Positions 41,967-51,619 are shown, counted from the first letter of the stretch. The stretch: 64,000 nucleotides of DNA from Acidimicrobiaceae bacterium (GCA_947372925.1 CANBVQ010000004.1:1-64000), one strand, 5' to 3'. Notes: generated by a model not told the origin, from the letters alone. Made by a program: numbers and translations.

Positions 41967-43522
41967 CCCAGACCCTTTGGCAGCATCGCTTCGATGAACG
42001 TCGGTCCTGACGTGGCGAAACTCTTCGCCAACTCGGCCACGAGTTCATCAGCGGTGGCGACCTTGACGGCCGGGACACCCATTCCGCGGGAAATCGAGCA
42101 GAGATCCAATGTCGGATTATCAAGGTCCAGCATCTGGCGCGAGGCGTCGCCTTCCGAAGTGGCACCGACTCTGGATAGTTCGAGGTTCAAGATGGCGTAG
42201 CTGCGATTGGAGAGCGCGAGAATCGTAACGTCGAGGTTCTCCCTGGCCATAGACCACAGAGCCTGTGGCGTATACATCATCGAACCATCACTCTCGATGG
42301 CGAGAACGCGCCGGCCTCCGCCTCCCAGTGCGGCGCCGAGGGCTGCGGGCAGTCCGTATCCAATCGCACCACCAGTCAGTGTTAGTAGTTGGTGCGGCGC
42401 GGCACCCGAAAGTTGGCCGTAGAGGTGCAGCCCGCTGGTATTGCTCTCATCGACCACGATGGCATCCTCGGGGAGAAGTGCCGCAACGGCTTGCGCCAGT
42501 GCGAAGGGAGTGAGTTCGCCGGTGGGCGCCTGTGGCCGCTCGGGTGACGTAACGGCTACTGCAGGGGCCGCAAACTCTTCGACGAGCGCTTCGAGCGCTG
42601 CAGTCGAATCCATGCCTGGTTCCGTCAGAATGACGACTTCGCAACCTGGGGGCAGCAGCTCACTAGGGATGTCGGGGTACCCGAAGAAGCCGATGGGCGT
42701 CTTGGCGCCAACGAGCACAATGGCTTCGAGCTGACTGAGTTGGGAGATTGCAAATTCCGATAGGTAGATCTGCCGGTCGGGTGTGAAAACGCCAGCGCCA
42801 CGGTCTTGGATAGTGGGAAAGGTCTCGCTCATCACACGAGCACCAGTGGCGGTGCCGACGCGGTGGGCGAGTCCGAGAGGGTGGACGCGGAGTGCGTCAA
42901 AGCCCAAGAACAGAGCACTCTTCTTAGTCCGCAAGACGCGAGCGGCCGCCTGAACTCGATCGGCCGTTGGAGGGGTGGCCATGGGGATGGTGGCGGTCGG
43001 GAGTTGGGCGGATGGTGGCGTCACTGGTCCCCACGAGGCGTCCGCGGGCAAGACGAGCGTGGCGACCTGTCCGGGAGGGCCGTAGGCGGCCCGGAGGGCA
43101 TCGAGAGCGTCGCCAGCCACGTCATCAGGTCGCGCCGTTCGCCGGTGCCAGCCCGATACCGCACGTGAGATTGATGCGATGTCACTTTCCAGCGGTGCGT
43201 CGTAACGAGAGTGGTACGTGGCGTGATCGCCGACCACATTGATGAGGGGAACATGCGCTCGTCTCGCGTTGTGAAGATTGGCGAGACCATTGCCGAGGCC
43301 GGGTCCGAGGTGTAGGAGAGTGACGGCGGGCTTGCCCGTGACGCGGGCATATCCATCGGCGGCTCCGGTCACGACGCCTTCAAAGAGCCCCAATACGCCA
43401 CGCATCCCGGGTTGCGAGTCCAGCGCGGCCACGAAGTGCATCTCACTGGTGCCAGGGTTACCAAAGCAGACCTCGACTCCATTGGCATACAGCGTGGCAA
43501 GAAGTGATTGTGCTCCGTTCAT
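41963..43522 (-). CDS. ThDP-dependent acetolactate synthase-like enzyme
   Basis: The 519-residue protein has the ThDP enzyme order. The N-terminal part has EVCFGNPGTSEMHFV and GLFEGVVTGAADGYAR, with the glutamate that activates the cofactor. The middle Rossmann domain follows. The C-terminal metal and diphosphate site is ESDGSMMYTPQALWSMARENLDV followed by SNRSYAILN; most relatives have GDG and NN there. It resembles acetolactate synthase large subunits but also benzoylformate decarboxylases. A regulatory small subunit is not seen, and it lies behind a GlcD-like oxidase (4-bp overlap), so it may act in the breakdown of 2-hydroxy/2-oxo acids rather than in valine synthesis. Confidence 0.75.
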   Translation of the reverse strand: MNGAQSLLATLYANGVEVCFGNPGTSEMHFVAALDSQPGMRGVLGLFEGVVTGAADGYARVTGKPAVTLLHLGPGLGNGLANLHNARRAHVPLINVVGDHATYHSRYDAPLESDIASISRAVSGWHRRTARPDDVAGDALDALRAAYGPPGQVATLVLPADASWGPVTPPSAQLPTATIPMATPPTADRVQAAARVLRTKKSALFLGFDALRVHPLGLAHRVGTATGARVMSETFPTIQDRGAGVFTPDRQIYLSEFAISQLSQLEAIVLVGAKTPIGFFGYPDIPSELLPPGCEVVILTEPGMDSTAALEALVEEFAAPAVAVTSPERPQAPTGELTPFALAQAVAALLPEDAIVVDESNTSGLHLYGQLSGAAPHQLLTLTGGAIGYGLPAALGAALGGGGRRVLAIESDGSMMYTPQALWSMARENLDVTILALSNRSYAILNLELSRVGATSEGDASRQMLDLDNPTLDLCSISRGMGVPAVKVATADELVAELAKSFATSGPTFIEAMLPKGLG

Positions 43523-44910
43523 GGGAGGGGCCTTTCGTCGGTAAGTCGGTAGGGATTGAGAATGTTCTGGGGGTCAAACACTGATTTGATGCGACGTTGC
43601 ACGGCCAGACTCACCTCGTCAGTCAAGACGAGGAAGGGCTTTTGCTTGTCGCGACCAATGCCATGTTCACCGGAGATGGCACCACCCATCTCCACGCCCA
43701 GCGTGAAGAGGGCGAGAAGAAATGCCTCACGCTTTTCTAGGTCGGGCTGAAAGACGCTCATGTGGACATTGCCATCACCAACGTGGCCACAGCCGGCGAT
43801 GAAGGACTCGTATGTGGCGGCCAGTGTGGCAATGCTGGCGAGATACGTCGGCACGCTCGAGCGGGGTACGACGACGTCAATGACTTCGTGGGCACCGGCT
43901 TCCTTGGCTACCCAGAAGGCCTGTTCACGGGCTTCAATAAGACGTTGTCCCGATCCATCGGGCAGTACGAAGACGTCCAGAGCACCGCTGGCGAGGACGA
44001 GGGTTCCGAGATCTTCAATATCGCGATCAAGCTGTTCGCGCGTGCGAGTCTCGAGAACGATGACTAGATATGCCAGGGCCCGCTCGCTGACAGCCTGAGG
44101 CACGCCCAGCTCCAGATTGGCCCGAGTAGTGACCGATGACATCGTCAGAATGTCTAGATATTCGAGAATCGAGGGCTGGAGGCCCGCCGAAATAATCGCG
44201 GGCACCGTGCTGGTCACTTCTTCGAGCGTGGAGTACGGCACGAGAACTGTCGCGCTGTGGGCGAAGCGTGGGGAGAGCTTGAGAGTGATCTCGGTGACCA
44301 GACCCAGCGTCCCTTCGCTACCGACGATCAACTGGGTTAGGTCGTATCCCGAGGAGGACTTCACCACCGGTCCACCAGTGCGAAGTACGTCTCCGTTCGC
44401 GAGGACAACTTCCAGACCAAGGACGTGCTGACGAGTTACGCCGTGGCGAACAGCCCGCATGCCACCGGCGTTGGTGTTGATGTTGCCACCGAGTGAGCCG
44501 GAGAGCTCTCCGGGGTAGACGGGGTAGTGCAGCCCAGTGGAGAGCAGGGCCGCATCAAGCTCGCGCAGCGTGATCCCCGGTTGGACTACCGCCACGTGAT
44601 CGCTGGTATTTATCGAGATGACGTGGTTCATGTCGGCGAAAGAAAGAACGATGCCGCCCTCAACCGGTTTGGCACCTCCGGAAAGTCCAGTGCCCGACCC
44701 GCGGGCCGTAATGGGGATGTTGTGAGTTGCGGCGAACTTGGCGAGAGCCACGACGTCGTCGCGGCTCTGGGGGCGCACCACCGCAAGCGGGTTCCGCGGT
44801 TCGGGGTGTAGTGATTCGTCGTGTAGATCGTCGGGATTAATGGTCGAAGCGCTCGAGACGTGTCGATCTCCGAGAATGCTGACGAGTTCGTTAAGAAGGT
44901 GAGTGCTCAC
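43519..44910 (-). CDS. FAD-linked 2-hydroxyacid oxidase/dehydrogenase, GlcD type
   Basis: The protein (463 residues from GTG 44910) has the PCMH FAD-binding domain: PLAVVRPQSRDDVVALAKFA, ITARGSGTGLSGGAKPVEGGIVLSF, PGELSGSLGGNINTNAGGMRAVRHG. The C-terminal FAD-oxidase domain ends with GCGHVGDGNVHMSVF and SGEHGIGRDKQ, typical of GlcD/D-lactate dehydrogenases. It would oxidise glycolate, D-lactate or another 2-hydroxyacid to the 2-oxoacid. The track start at 44955 would overlap uvrD by 65 bp; GTG 44910 overlaps by 20. It is between uvrD and the ThDP enzyme on one strand; the ThDP enzyme could act on the 2-oxoacid formed. Confidence 0.85.
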   Translation of the reverse strand: MSTHLLNELVSILGDRHVSSASTINPDDLHDESLHPEPRNPLAVVRPQSRDDVVALAKFAATHNIPITARGSGTGLSGGAKPVEGGIVLSFADMNHVISINTSDHVAVVQPGITLRELDAALLSTGLHYPVYPGELSGSLGGNINTNAGGMRAVRHGVTRQHVLGLEVVLANGDVLRTGGPVVKSSSGYDLTQLIVGSEGTLGLVTEITLKLSPRFAHSATVLVPYSTLEEVTSTVPAIISAGLQPSILEYLDILTMSSVTTRANLELGVPQAVSERALAYLVIVLETRTREQLDRDIEDLGTLVLASGALDVFVLPDGSGQRLIEAREQAFWVAKEAGAHEVIDVVVPRSSVPTYLASIATLAATYESFIAGCGHVGDGNVHMSVFQPDLEKREAFLLALFTLGVEMGGAISGEHGIGRDKQKPFLVLTDEVSLAVQRRIKSVFDPQNILNPYRLTDERPLP

Positions 44911-46507
44911 TACCGTCTGACGATAGTTGAGGACGACTAGCGGCGAGTTGTTCACGGATGGCGGCTAGTCGCTGGCGCCGTTCATCACCGAGAAGTGGAG
45001 CCTCCACCGCTGCCAGCTCCGAAATCTTCTGTTCAATGGCGGCCAGAAACCTCGACGGCTGACGGTCCGGTGTCCGAGGGTCGTGGCGCCCTCGATTCCA
45101 TGTCAGCAGGAGGGTCTCTTCGGCTCGGGTGAGCGCAACGTAGGCGAGACGTTGCTCTTCCGCAATGTCATCTGCCGTCGTGGCATTGAAGTTAGGCAGG
45201 ACGCCTTCGGCCAGACCAATGACTGCAACGTGTTGCCACTCCAAACCCTTCGAGCGGTGAATAGTCGAGAGGGCCACAGCATCCTTGTGCTCTTGATCAA
45301 ACCACCGCGCCGGACCAGTGTCGCCCACGATGACGTCAGAGCCCGGGGAGTTTTCTGCCCCCCGTCGTTCGAAGGGGATGTGCATGGTGGTGAGCATCTC
45401 ACCGATGATGTTCAGTTGATTGTTGGTCCGCGCCAGCACCGCCATAGAGCGCCAGGGTGAGCCAGGTTGGTGGCGCGAGTTGAGCCACGTGGCTACGGCT
45501 CGTGCCTCAAGCTCTTCCGTGTCATAGATGCGAACCAGGGGGATCTCTCCATCGGCCTTCGCCGGGGTGATTCCCGCTGCGCCATCTTCGAGCAGCGTGT
45601 CGGCCACAGCCACAATGTGGGCGGTGGAGCGGTGATTGCGCGTGAGGTCGAGAACGACGGTGTCTGGCCAAGTGGCGAGCAGTTCTTGTAAGAGCTGTGG
45701 GCTGGCTCCATTGAAACCGTAGATCGATTGATTGGGGTCGCCCACAGTGAAGATGTCGGGGTCTTCCCCTGCCATCAGTCGTAACAAGGTGAACTGCAAG
45801 GGGTTGATGTCTTGCGCCTCATCAACGAAGAGTGCCCGGTGGCGGTGACGAAAGCTCGCGAGTGCTGCGCGGTCGTCGCGAAGAATGCGAATCGCTTCCG
45901 ACAAGAGCAGATCAAAGTCCACAACCCCTTTGGACTGACAGAGGCCGACGTAGCGGTCAATGACATCGGCCATCTGGGCGCCAGGTAGTGGAGCTGCGCG
46001 CCGGGCCCGTGACGCTCGTCGTCCGTAGGTCGTCCCGTTGAAGCCCTGGCTCAGCGCCCAGCCAATCTCCTGTTCGATGCGAGGGATCTGCCAATCTTCG
46101 ATTCGCTGCCCCGTCTTATTGAGAGCAATAACCAATTCATTGATGAGTCGACGGCGATTCGGCTCGATGGACATGGGTCGCAGGTTGTTGTCGGTACGAA
46201 AGTCCGAAACGATATCGAGGGCGGCCCGGTGAAACGTTCCGGCCGCGACCCCCCGAATTCCAGTTCGCCAGAGGCGTGTGCGGAGTTCATCGGCCGCCTT
46301 GCGGGTAAAGGTCATGGCGAGCACCTGGTCCGGCGCGACATCCCCTTCGGCAATCCGGCGTTGAATGCGCAGCGTGAGAACGTGAGTCTTGCCCGAACCG
46401 GCCGTGGCACGGACGAGCAGTTGGCGCTGGGTAGACGTCACCGCTTCGCGTTGCTCGGGGGTCAATCCCACCAACTGGTCTTCCGAGAAGGTCACTTCGT
46501 CACTCAT
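44891..46507 (-). CDS. UvrD/Rep-family DNA helicase
   Basis: This SF1A helicase is 538 residues from ATG 46507 (MSDEVTFSEDQLVGLTPEQREAV). The track adds a poor N-terminal stretch that crosses the divergent promoter. Walker A is ATAGSGKTHVLTLRIQRR near 34-50, motif II DEAQDINPLQFTLL, then GDPNQSIYGFNGA, STIHRSKGLEWQHVAVIGL and YVALTRAEETL. It is shorter than UvrD (about 720) and has no HRDC or nuclease domain visible, so it resembles reduced actinobacterial UvrD-like helicases. Probably in DNA repair or replication restart. TAGCGT lies ten bases upstream as a possible -10. The glcD-like gene begins within its last 20 bases. Confidence 0.88.
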   Translation of the reverse strand: MSDEVTFSEDQLVGLTPEQREAVTSTQRQLLVRATAGSGKTHVLTLRIQRRIAEGDVAPDQVLAMTFTRKAADELRTRLWRTGIRGVAAGTFHRAALDIVSDFRTDNNLRPMSIEPNRRRLINELVIALNKTGQRIEDWQIPRIEQEIGWALSQGFNGTTYGRRASRARRAAPLPGAQMADVIDRYVGLCQSKGVVDFDLLLSEAIRILRDDRAALASFRHRHRALFVDEAQDINPLQFTLLRLMAGEDPDIFTVGDPNQSIYGFNGASPQLLQELLATWPDTVVLDLTRNHRSTAHIVAVADTLLEDGAAGITPAKADGEIPLVRIYDTEELEARAVATWLNSRHQPGSPWRSMAVLARTNNQLNIIGEMLTTMHIPFERRGAENSPGSDVIVGDTGPARWFDQEHKDAVALSTIHRSKGLEWQHVAVIGLAEGVLPNFNATTADDIAEEQRLAYVALTRAEETLLLTWNRGRHDPRTPDRQPSRFLAAIEQKISELAAVEAPLLGDERRQRLAAIREQLAASRPQLSSDGSEHSPS

Positions 46508-46566
46508 CGTGGTTTGAACGCTAGTGCGCAGTTGCAACATGGTCATAGCGACCCAAAGGTCGTCAG

Positions 46567-46572
46567 TAACCT
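46567..46572 (+). promoter_or_regulatory. -10 hexamer of the hydrolase-Mur ligase-Ddl operon, leaderless start
   Basis: TAACCT, seven bases (GAGGGGT), then the GTG at 46580. The same arrangement is seen at kgd. Confidence 0.45.
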
Positions 46573-46579
46573 GAGGGGT

Positions 46580-47335
46580 GTGCTGAAAGCCTTCGCCAAT
46601 GGGCAACTATTTGGACAGGTGTACGGCGATGGCACCCCTCAAATCCTGTGGCTCCACGGCTGGGGACGCTCGAGTACTGACTTCGCCACAGCGGCCGATA
46701 TTTTGGCCCAGAGTGGCATCGCCTCCGTGGCGCTCGACCTACCGGGATTCGGGGCGAGCCCCCTGCCTTCGTTCGTTGGGGGTGCCCGTGAGTACGCCGA
46801 CTTGCTCGCGCCAGTGGTTCGCGAAATATTTGGTGAAGCGGCCCCGGCAGTAGTGGGTCACTCCTTTGGCGGTCGTGTTGCCATCGTGATGGCGGCTCGC
46901 CATCCTGAGATGTTCTCCACTCTCATCCTCACGGGCGCGCCACTTCTGGCTCGCGAAGGTGCACCTCGGCGTTCCCCTTGGGCCTATCGCGCAGTCAAGA
47001 AACTGGCCGCTCTCGGTCTCCTCTCGCCAGCGCGACTCGAGCGGGCTAAACAGAAGTACGGATCGGCCGATTACCGCGCCGCTACTGGCCAACTCCGTGA
47101 CATCTTGGTAGCAACGGTGGGGGAGTCCTACGAGGCCGAGCTGGCGCTCGTTACTACGCCCACCACGTTGGTGTGGGGCGCCGACGATCGCGATGTCCCC
47201 GTCACTATCGCTCGTCGATCCATTGATCAGATGAAAGCGGCCACCAATCTTGTAGTCCTTGAACATGTGGGGCATCTGGTTCCAGTGCAGGCAGCCGAGC
47301 TGCTCGCTAGTGAAATCTCTAAGGTCATTCGATGA
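46580..47335 (+). CDS. Alpha/beta hydrolase
   Basis: The long track ORF (46229) starts inside uvrD on the other strand; homology begins at VLKAFANGQLFGQVYGD, so the GTG at 46580 is the start (251 residues). QILWLHGWGRSSTDF is the oxyanion loop, VVGHSFGGRVAIVMAARHP the nucleophile elbow, VWGADDRDVP the acidic residue and EHVGHLVPVQ the histidine: a complete catalytic triad. Reaction unknown. It is joined by a 4-bp overlap to a membrane Mur ligase and then a Ddl-like enzyme, so a role in cell-wall or peptide-amide metabolism is likely but unproven. Confidence 0.83.
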   Translation: MLKAFANGQLFGQVYGDGTPQILWLHGWGRSSTDFATAADILAQSGIASVALDLPGFGASPLPSFVGGAREYADLLAPVVREIFGEAAPAVVGHSFGGRVAIVMAARHPEMFSTLILTGAPLLAREGAPRRSPWAYRAVKKLAALGLLSPARLERAKQKYGSADYRAATGQLRDILVATVGESYEAELALVTTPTTLVWGADDRDVPVTIARRSIDQMKAATNLVVLEHVGHLVPVQAAELLASEISKVIR

Positions 47336-48900
47336 CGCGCGCTTGGCAGGGCATCGGGCTCTTCGTCGCGCTTATCGCCATTGGCGCTCAGGGTGTTCGG
47401 TGGCTCCGGGTCCTGCAGCGGGAGCACTACGAACCCGAGGCGGTGTCGCGTTTCTTTATCCGGTGGGCGATTTTTCGCCTACCGAGTCCGAAGGATCGCA
47501 ACCAGGTCGCACCTTCGCAATCACTTGGTGACTGGCCCATTGTCGCAGCGTTATGTGCCGCATTGGGGTTAACAGGTTTTGGTGGTGTCGCGCTCGCCGC
47601 GGCCGTGGGGTACGGCTGGTGGTTGCCGCGGGGTCTTTCGCGCCGGGGTCGGACATCGCCACTGAACTGGACCCGCCGACTGAAGACAGTTGCGTTCGTT
47701 GCCACGGTGATCGAATTATTCATTTTGACCTTTGGATATTTCGGACCGGATTTTTACTTCTCGCTAGCCATAGCCATTGGATTCGTACCAGTCGTGATTC
47801 AGCTCGCCGCTGAAATCACTGCTCCTTTAGAGAATCGATTCGCCCAAAAGTTTGTCGACCAGGCCGCCCGTCGGCTCGCCGAAGTAAACCCGACTGTCGT
47901 GGCGATAACTGGCAGTTTCGGAAAGACGTCGACGAAACACCACCTCGCTGAACTACTCGGTGGACGGCACGGCGTCGTACCGACGCCAAGGAGTTTTAAT
48001 AATCGTGCTGGCCTTTCCCGGGCAATCAACGAGAATCTCGTCAGCGGGACGTCGGTATTTATTGCTGAGATGGGCACGTACGGCCCCGGTGAGATCCGCG
48101 CACTGTGTGACTGGTGCCCTCCAGAAATTGCCATTGTGACATCTATTGGTCCGGTGCACCTTGAGCGCATGGGAACACTCGACGTCATCAATCAAGCCAA
48201 GTTCGAAATAACCGAACGGGCCCACACGGTGATTCTCAACATCGACGATGCGCGCTTGGCGGCGTGGGTCCCAATCCTTGAGGCGGCTGGTAAGAAGGTC
48301 GTCACAGCTGGTTCGAAGACGCAGGGCGCCCAGGTACGCGTCATCCTCGAGCAGGAACGATGGAAGATTCTTCGTGACGACGTGGTGGTGGCAGAGGTGT
48401 TGCCAGTCGCTGGAATTCACGAGACCAATCTGGCCTGTGCGATAGCGGCAAGTTTCGAACTCGGCGGTGATCCCTATGAAGTTGCGACCCGTATTTCTCA
48501 TCTCACTGCCGCTCAGCATCGCTTGACGGTGGTGCGTGCCCCTTCGGGTCTCACCATTATCGATGACACCTTTAACGCGAACCCCGCGAGCGCCACGGCA
48601 GCGCTCGAGCTCCTGGAGTCCATCCCCGTACCCGGCCGCAGGGTCGTCATCACCCCCGGCCTCATCGAGCTGGGTAGCGAACAGGTCAGCGAGAACGAAG
48701 CACTGGGTCGCGCCATCAAGGCAGCGGGGGCGTCGCTGGTGGTCGTGGCGAGAACCAATGCCCAGGCTCTTACGACCGGCTTTGACGGTGAACATCTTCG
48801 TTTCGATATTCGCGAAGAGGCGGTGGCGTGGGTTCGGGCCAACTTGGGCGAGACCGATTTGGTGTTGTACCTAAATGATCTGCCTGACCACTACCCTTAA
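47332..48900 (+). CDS. Membrane-anchored Mur ligase (MurF-like)
   Basis: The 522-residue protein joins an N-terminal membrane part (about 1-165, with hydrophobic stretches near 8-25, 70-95, 115-135 and 138-155) to a Mur ligase. The ATP loop is VVAITGSFGKTSTKHHLAEL near 186-205; HLERMGTLDVINQAKFEI with the carbamylated lysine, and TIIDDTFNANPASATAALELL are typical of MurF. MurF adds D-Ala-D-Ala to UDP-MurNAc-tripeptide; ordinary MurF has no membrane domain. The next gene resembles D-Ala-D-Ala ligase, which supports a MurF-like peptide ligase. It could also act in a side pathway, as PgsB-type Mur ligases do. The ATG overlaps the hydrolase stop. Confidence 0.8.
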   Translation: MTRAWQGIGLFVALIAIGAQGVRWLRVLQREHYEPEAVSRFFIRWAIFRLPSPKDRNQVAPSQSLGDWPIVAALCAALGLTGFGGVALAAAVGYGWWLPRGLSRRGRTSPLNWTRRLKTVAFVATVIELFILTFGYFGPDFYFSLAIAIGFVPVVIQLAAEITAPLENRFAQKFVDQAARRLAEVNPTVVAITGSFGKTSTKHHLAELLGGRHGVVPTPRSFNNRAGLSRAINENLVSGTSVFIAEMGTYGPGEIRALCDWCPPEIAIVTSIGPVHLERMGTLDVINQAKFEITERAHTVILNIDDARLAAWVPILEAAGKKVVTAGSKTQGAQVRVILEQERWKILRDDVVVAEVLPVAGIHETNLACAIAASFELGGDPYEVATRISHLTAAQHRLTVVRAPSGLTIIDDTFNANPASATAALELLESIPVPGRRVVITPGLIELGSEQVSENEALGRAIKAAGASLVVVARTNAQALTTGFDGEHLRFDIREEAVAWVRANLGETDLVLYLNDLPDHYP

Positions 48901-48923
48901 GCCTTGATGCGAGAGGTGTTCTG

Positions 48924-50027
48924 ATGATTGGTGTCTTATTTGGTGGACCAACTCCGGAGCACGATATTTCTATTCTCACGGGACTCCTAGCACTCCGTGA
49001 GCTCGAGCGAGCTAACCGTGATGTCTTGGGCATCTATTGGACCAAGGCCGGAACCTTCGTGTCCGTGGCGCGTGGAGTCGAGGCCGAAGCGTTTGCGAAC
49101 GGCGTGCCGGCCGGTTCCGATGCATTGGAGTTCCGACTCGGTGAGAGCCGAGGTTTCGTCCAGACCGCTGGACGTTTCGGCAAAGACAAAGTTCTCACTA
49201 TCGACGCCGTTGTCCTTGCGACGCACGGCGGACCTGGAGAAGACGGCACGATTCAAGGCTTGTTAGATCTCGCCGGCATTGCCTACACCGGTCCCAACGT
49301 GGCCAGTGCCGCGCTCGGTATGGACAAATTGGCCTTCGGGTCTGCCCTCATTGCCGCCGGACTGCCTTCTTTACCTCGGGTCCTCGTGAATGCGTCCACC
49401 GAATCCATTCCTTTCGACGGACCGTATATCTGCAAGCCACGATTCGGTGGCTCCTCAATCGGTATCGACGTCGTAGCTGACCTCGCCACGCTCAAGGCCC
49501 GCCTCACGAGCAACGTGCATTTCGCTCGGGGCTGTGTTGTCGAGCCGTATCGCCCCGACCTCTATGACCTCCAAATTGCCGTTCGTAGTTTTCCTGAAGT
49601 CACCCTCTCGGCAATTGAAAAGCCAATCCGTCGGTCGGCAGACACTGAAATCCTCGACTACCGCGATAAGTACGTCGGAGGCGAAGGGATGGTTTCGGCC
49701 CCTCGGGAGCTACCCGCCAATCTGCCCGCCGAACGGGCGGCTCAGATTCGTGAGCTCGCCCAGGCCATTGCTGTTCTCGCCGGCGTCCGCGGCGTCGCTC
49801 GTATTGACTTCCTGGCTAATGACAAGGAACTCTACGTAAATGAAATCAACACCATTCCTGGGTCGCTCTCTAAGCACCTCTTTGTGGAGCCCGTCATTCC
49901 ATTCCTCGAACAACTCGATTCGTTGCTCACCGAAGCTAAGCAGCGTCCGGCCTACTCGTACTCCACCGCCGGTTCGGACGGCCTCGTCCTTCGTTCGGCG
50001 ACATCTATCGCATCGAAATTGGCCTAA
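48924..50027 (+). CDS. ddl: D-alanine--D-alanine ligase-like ATP-grasp enzyme
   Basis: The 367-residue protein begins GVLFGGPTPEHDISILTGLLAL; E-H-D-I-S matches the substrate-binding ExExS-like motif of Ddl, in the VanA-like EHDVS form. ATHGGPGEDGTIQGLLDLAGI, ICKPRFGGSSIGIDV, LDYRDKYVGGEGM and RIDFLANDKELYVNEINTIPGS are the ATP-grasp and C-terminal motifs with Mg-binding Glu and Asn. Ddl joins two D-alanines for peptidoglycan. Whether the second substrate is D-Ala or D-lactate cannot be told. GAGAGG precedes the ATG. It lies just downstream of the Mur ligase; its stop overlaps the convergent BTAD gene by 4 bp. Confidence 0.85.
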   Translation: MIGVLFGGPTPEHDISILTGLLALRELERANRDVLGIYWTKAGTFVSVARGVEAEAFANGVPAGSDALEFRLGESRGFVQTAGRFGKDKVLTIDAVVLATHGGPGEDGTIQGLLDLAGIAYTGPNVASAALGMDKLAFGSALIAAGLPSLPRVLVNASTESIPFDGPYICKPRFGGSSIGIDVVADLATLKARLTSNVHFARGCVVEPYRPDLYDLQIAVRSFPEVTLSAIEKPIRRSADTEILDYRDKYVGGEGMVSAPRELPANLPAERAAQIRELAQAIAVLAGVRGVARIDFLANDKELYVNEINTIPGSLSKHLFVEPVIPFLEQLDSLLTEAKQRPAYSYSTAGSDGLVLRSATSIASKLA

Positions 50028-51619
50028 GCCCCAGCATCACCACTGGTGATGTGGTCTCGACGACGAGGCACCCGCGCGAGTGCCGCCACAATGTCGTCGG
50101 AATACGGGTCAACAAGTCGACCACGTTCGAGGGCGTAGTACGCGAGGTCGAAGTCACCCAAGACGATGGCAAGTTGGGCTAATCGAAGGGCGGCCCACTC
50201 GGCGTCGCGCTGAAGGCGCGCAAGGTGGCCCTCGGCTAAGAACCATTCAAATCCCCGAAGCTCGGCACTGAGGGGCTCGCCCTCAATCAGGCCCATCGCC
50301 TCGGTTAAGAGCGCAAACTCCTCGGACGGGCTCTCCTGGGCGCGTGCTACGAGCGCGTGGAATCGCTCGATATCGGAAGAGACATCTGCGGTGCGGTAGT
50401 GGCCCCCGGGGGTGACGGGTAGGAGTCGGGCGTGGGAGTCGTGAGTGCCGAGGGAACGGCGAACGGCGGAGGCCGTATTGGCCAACGTGCGCGTGGAGGC
50501 GTCGTTGTAACCGCCACCAAGTACACGCGCTCGTAACCGATCGCCCGTAATGACTTCGTGTCGATGAATCGCTAGGTACGAAGTCATCTCAATGCACCGG
50601 CGACGTAAATCACTATTGAATGGTTCGTGCAGTCCCTCGACGAGGACTACTGGTCGTAGCAGACGGACGAAGACGTGGGTGTCAATCAACTCGACAGGTC
50701 TACGCGAACGGGACGCTTCGACTGGGCTGGACACGCGCTGATCGCGATCACTTCGGTGGACCATACGGACGCAGAGTCGGGCGATGTCCTCGTCGAGAGG
50801 GTCGCCTCCCAGATGCACCACCATGACCCGTGGCGAAGGTCTGAGGGCTAACTGTCGCATCGTTTCCAGCGCCGAAGTTGCAGTCACGATTCGGCCGTCA
50901 CTATGCAGCGCCGCTGCGACTGCGGCCAGGGTCTGGAGATCGGTCCCTGGAGCCACCGCAATTGTGCCTCCGGGGCGAGCGTAGGCCAGCATCCACTGGT
51001 TAGATTCATTGCGTACGGGCACCACGAGAACGGGACTATCAGCGTTCGCCATAACGGCACCGGGTTCTTCGAACTGCTCAACAGTAATAATGCCAAAGTC
51101 ATCAGGGGGCAGACCGTCGAGTACTCGTTGGACTAGATCCTCGTCGATCGCCTGTAATTCGTTGATGACTTCATCGACCTCACCTTCTTCCAGAATGATG
51201 CGAAGTTGTTTCAGTTCGTCGCGTCGTCGTTTCGCCATGAGCGCCATTGGTAGACCGGCCGACATGGTGACCACACTGGCCTGCTTGGAGTGATGGTGGA
51301 CGCTGTGAGAAACCTCCGCGGAGCTGGCGGTGGAGGCCACGGCCGGACCCACTACGAAGGTGGTCATGGACAGCACGAGCCCGGCCAGCCAACCGAAGCC
51401 TCCGCTCGTGTGGTGTCCGCGACGTTGGCGCCACACAGTGTGAATCAGGCGAACAACGACAACGCACCAGAGCGCGACGAGGGCGGCGACGAGGGTGAGG
51501 GCAATGCGAGGTGATTGGGCTTCGTGGGCGCGGCTCCAGATTGTCGGCGTGGTGGCCGGAATGGCAATCAGATAGGCGACCAGGAGCATGCCGCTGGCGG
51601 CGCTGGGTCGAACTTTCAT
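50024..51619 (-). CDS. Membrane-anchored protein with C-terminal BTAD (SARP-like) domain
   Basis: The track ORF of 715 residues includes a false N-terminal stretch; the start is the ATG at 51619, which overlaps the stop of the small membrane protein by 4 bp (531 residues). Two or three hydrophobic segments lie in the first 110 residues (LLVAYLIAIPATTP, LTLVAALVALWCVVVV, GWLAGLVLSMTTFVVGP). A soluble middle region follows. Near 345-440 a winged-helix-like region (RCIEMTSYLAIHRHEVITGDRLRARVLG) is followed by a TPR-like BTAD, ending WAALRLAQLAIVLGDFDLAYYALERGR. BTAD domains usually sit in SARP activators. Here the protein is membrane-bound and is made with a sigma-like regulator, so it may sense the envelope. 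DNA binding is not shown. Confidence 0.7.
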   Translation of the reverse strand: MKVRPSAASGMLLVAYLIAIPATTPTIWSRAHEAQSPRIALTLVAALVALWCVVVVRLIHTVWRQRRGHHTSGGFGWLAGLVLSMTTFVVGPAVASTASSAEVSHSVHHHSKQASVVTMSAGLPMALMAKRRRDELKQLRIILEEGEVDEVINELQAIDEDLVQRVLDGLPPDDFGIITVEQFEEPGAVMANADSPVLVVPVRNESNQWMLAYARPGGTIAVAPGTDLQTLAAVAAALHSDGRIVTATSALETMRQLALRPSPRVMVVHLGGDPLDEDIARLCVRMVHRSDRDQRVSSPVEASRSRRPVELIDTHVFVRLLRPVVLVEGLHEPFNSDLRRRCIEMTSYLAIHRHEVITGDRLRARVLGGGYNDASTRTLANTASAVRRSLGTHDSHARLLPVTPGGHYRTADVSSDIERFHALVARAQESPSEEFALLTEAMGLIEGEPLSAELRGFEWFLAEGHLARLQRDAEWAALRLAQLAIVLGDFDLAYYALERGRLVDPYSDDIVAALARVPRRRDHITSGDAGA

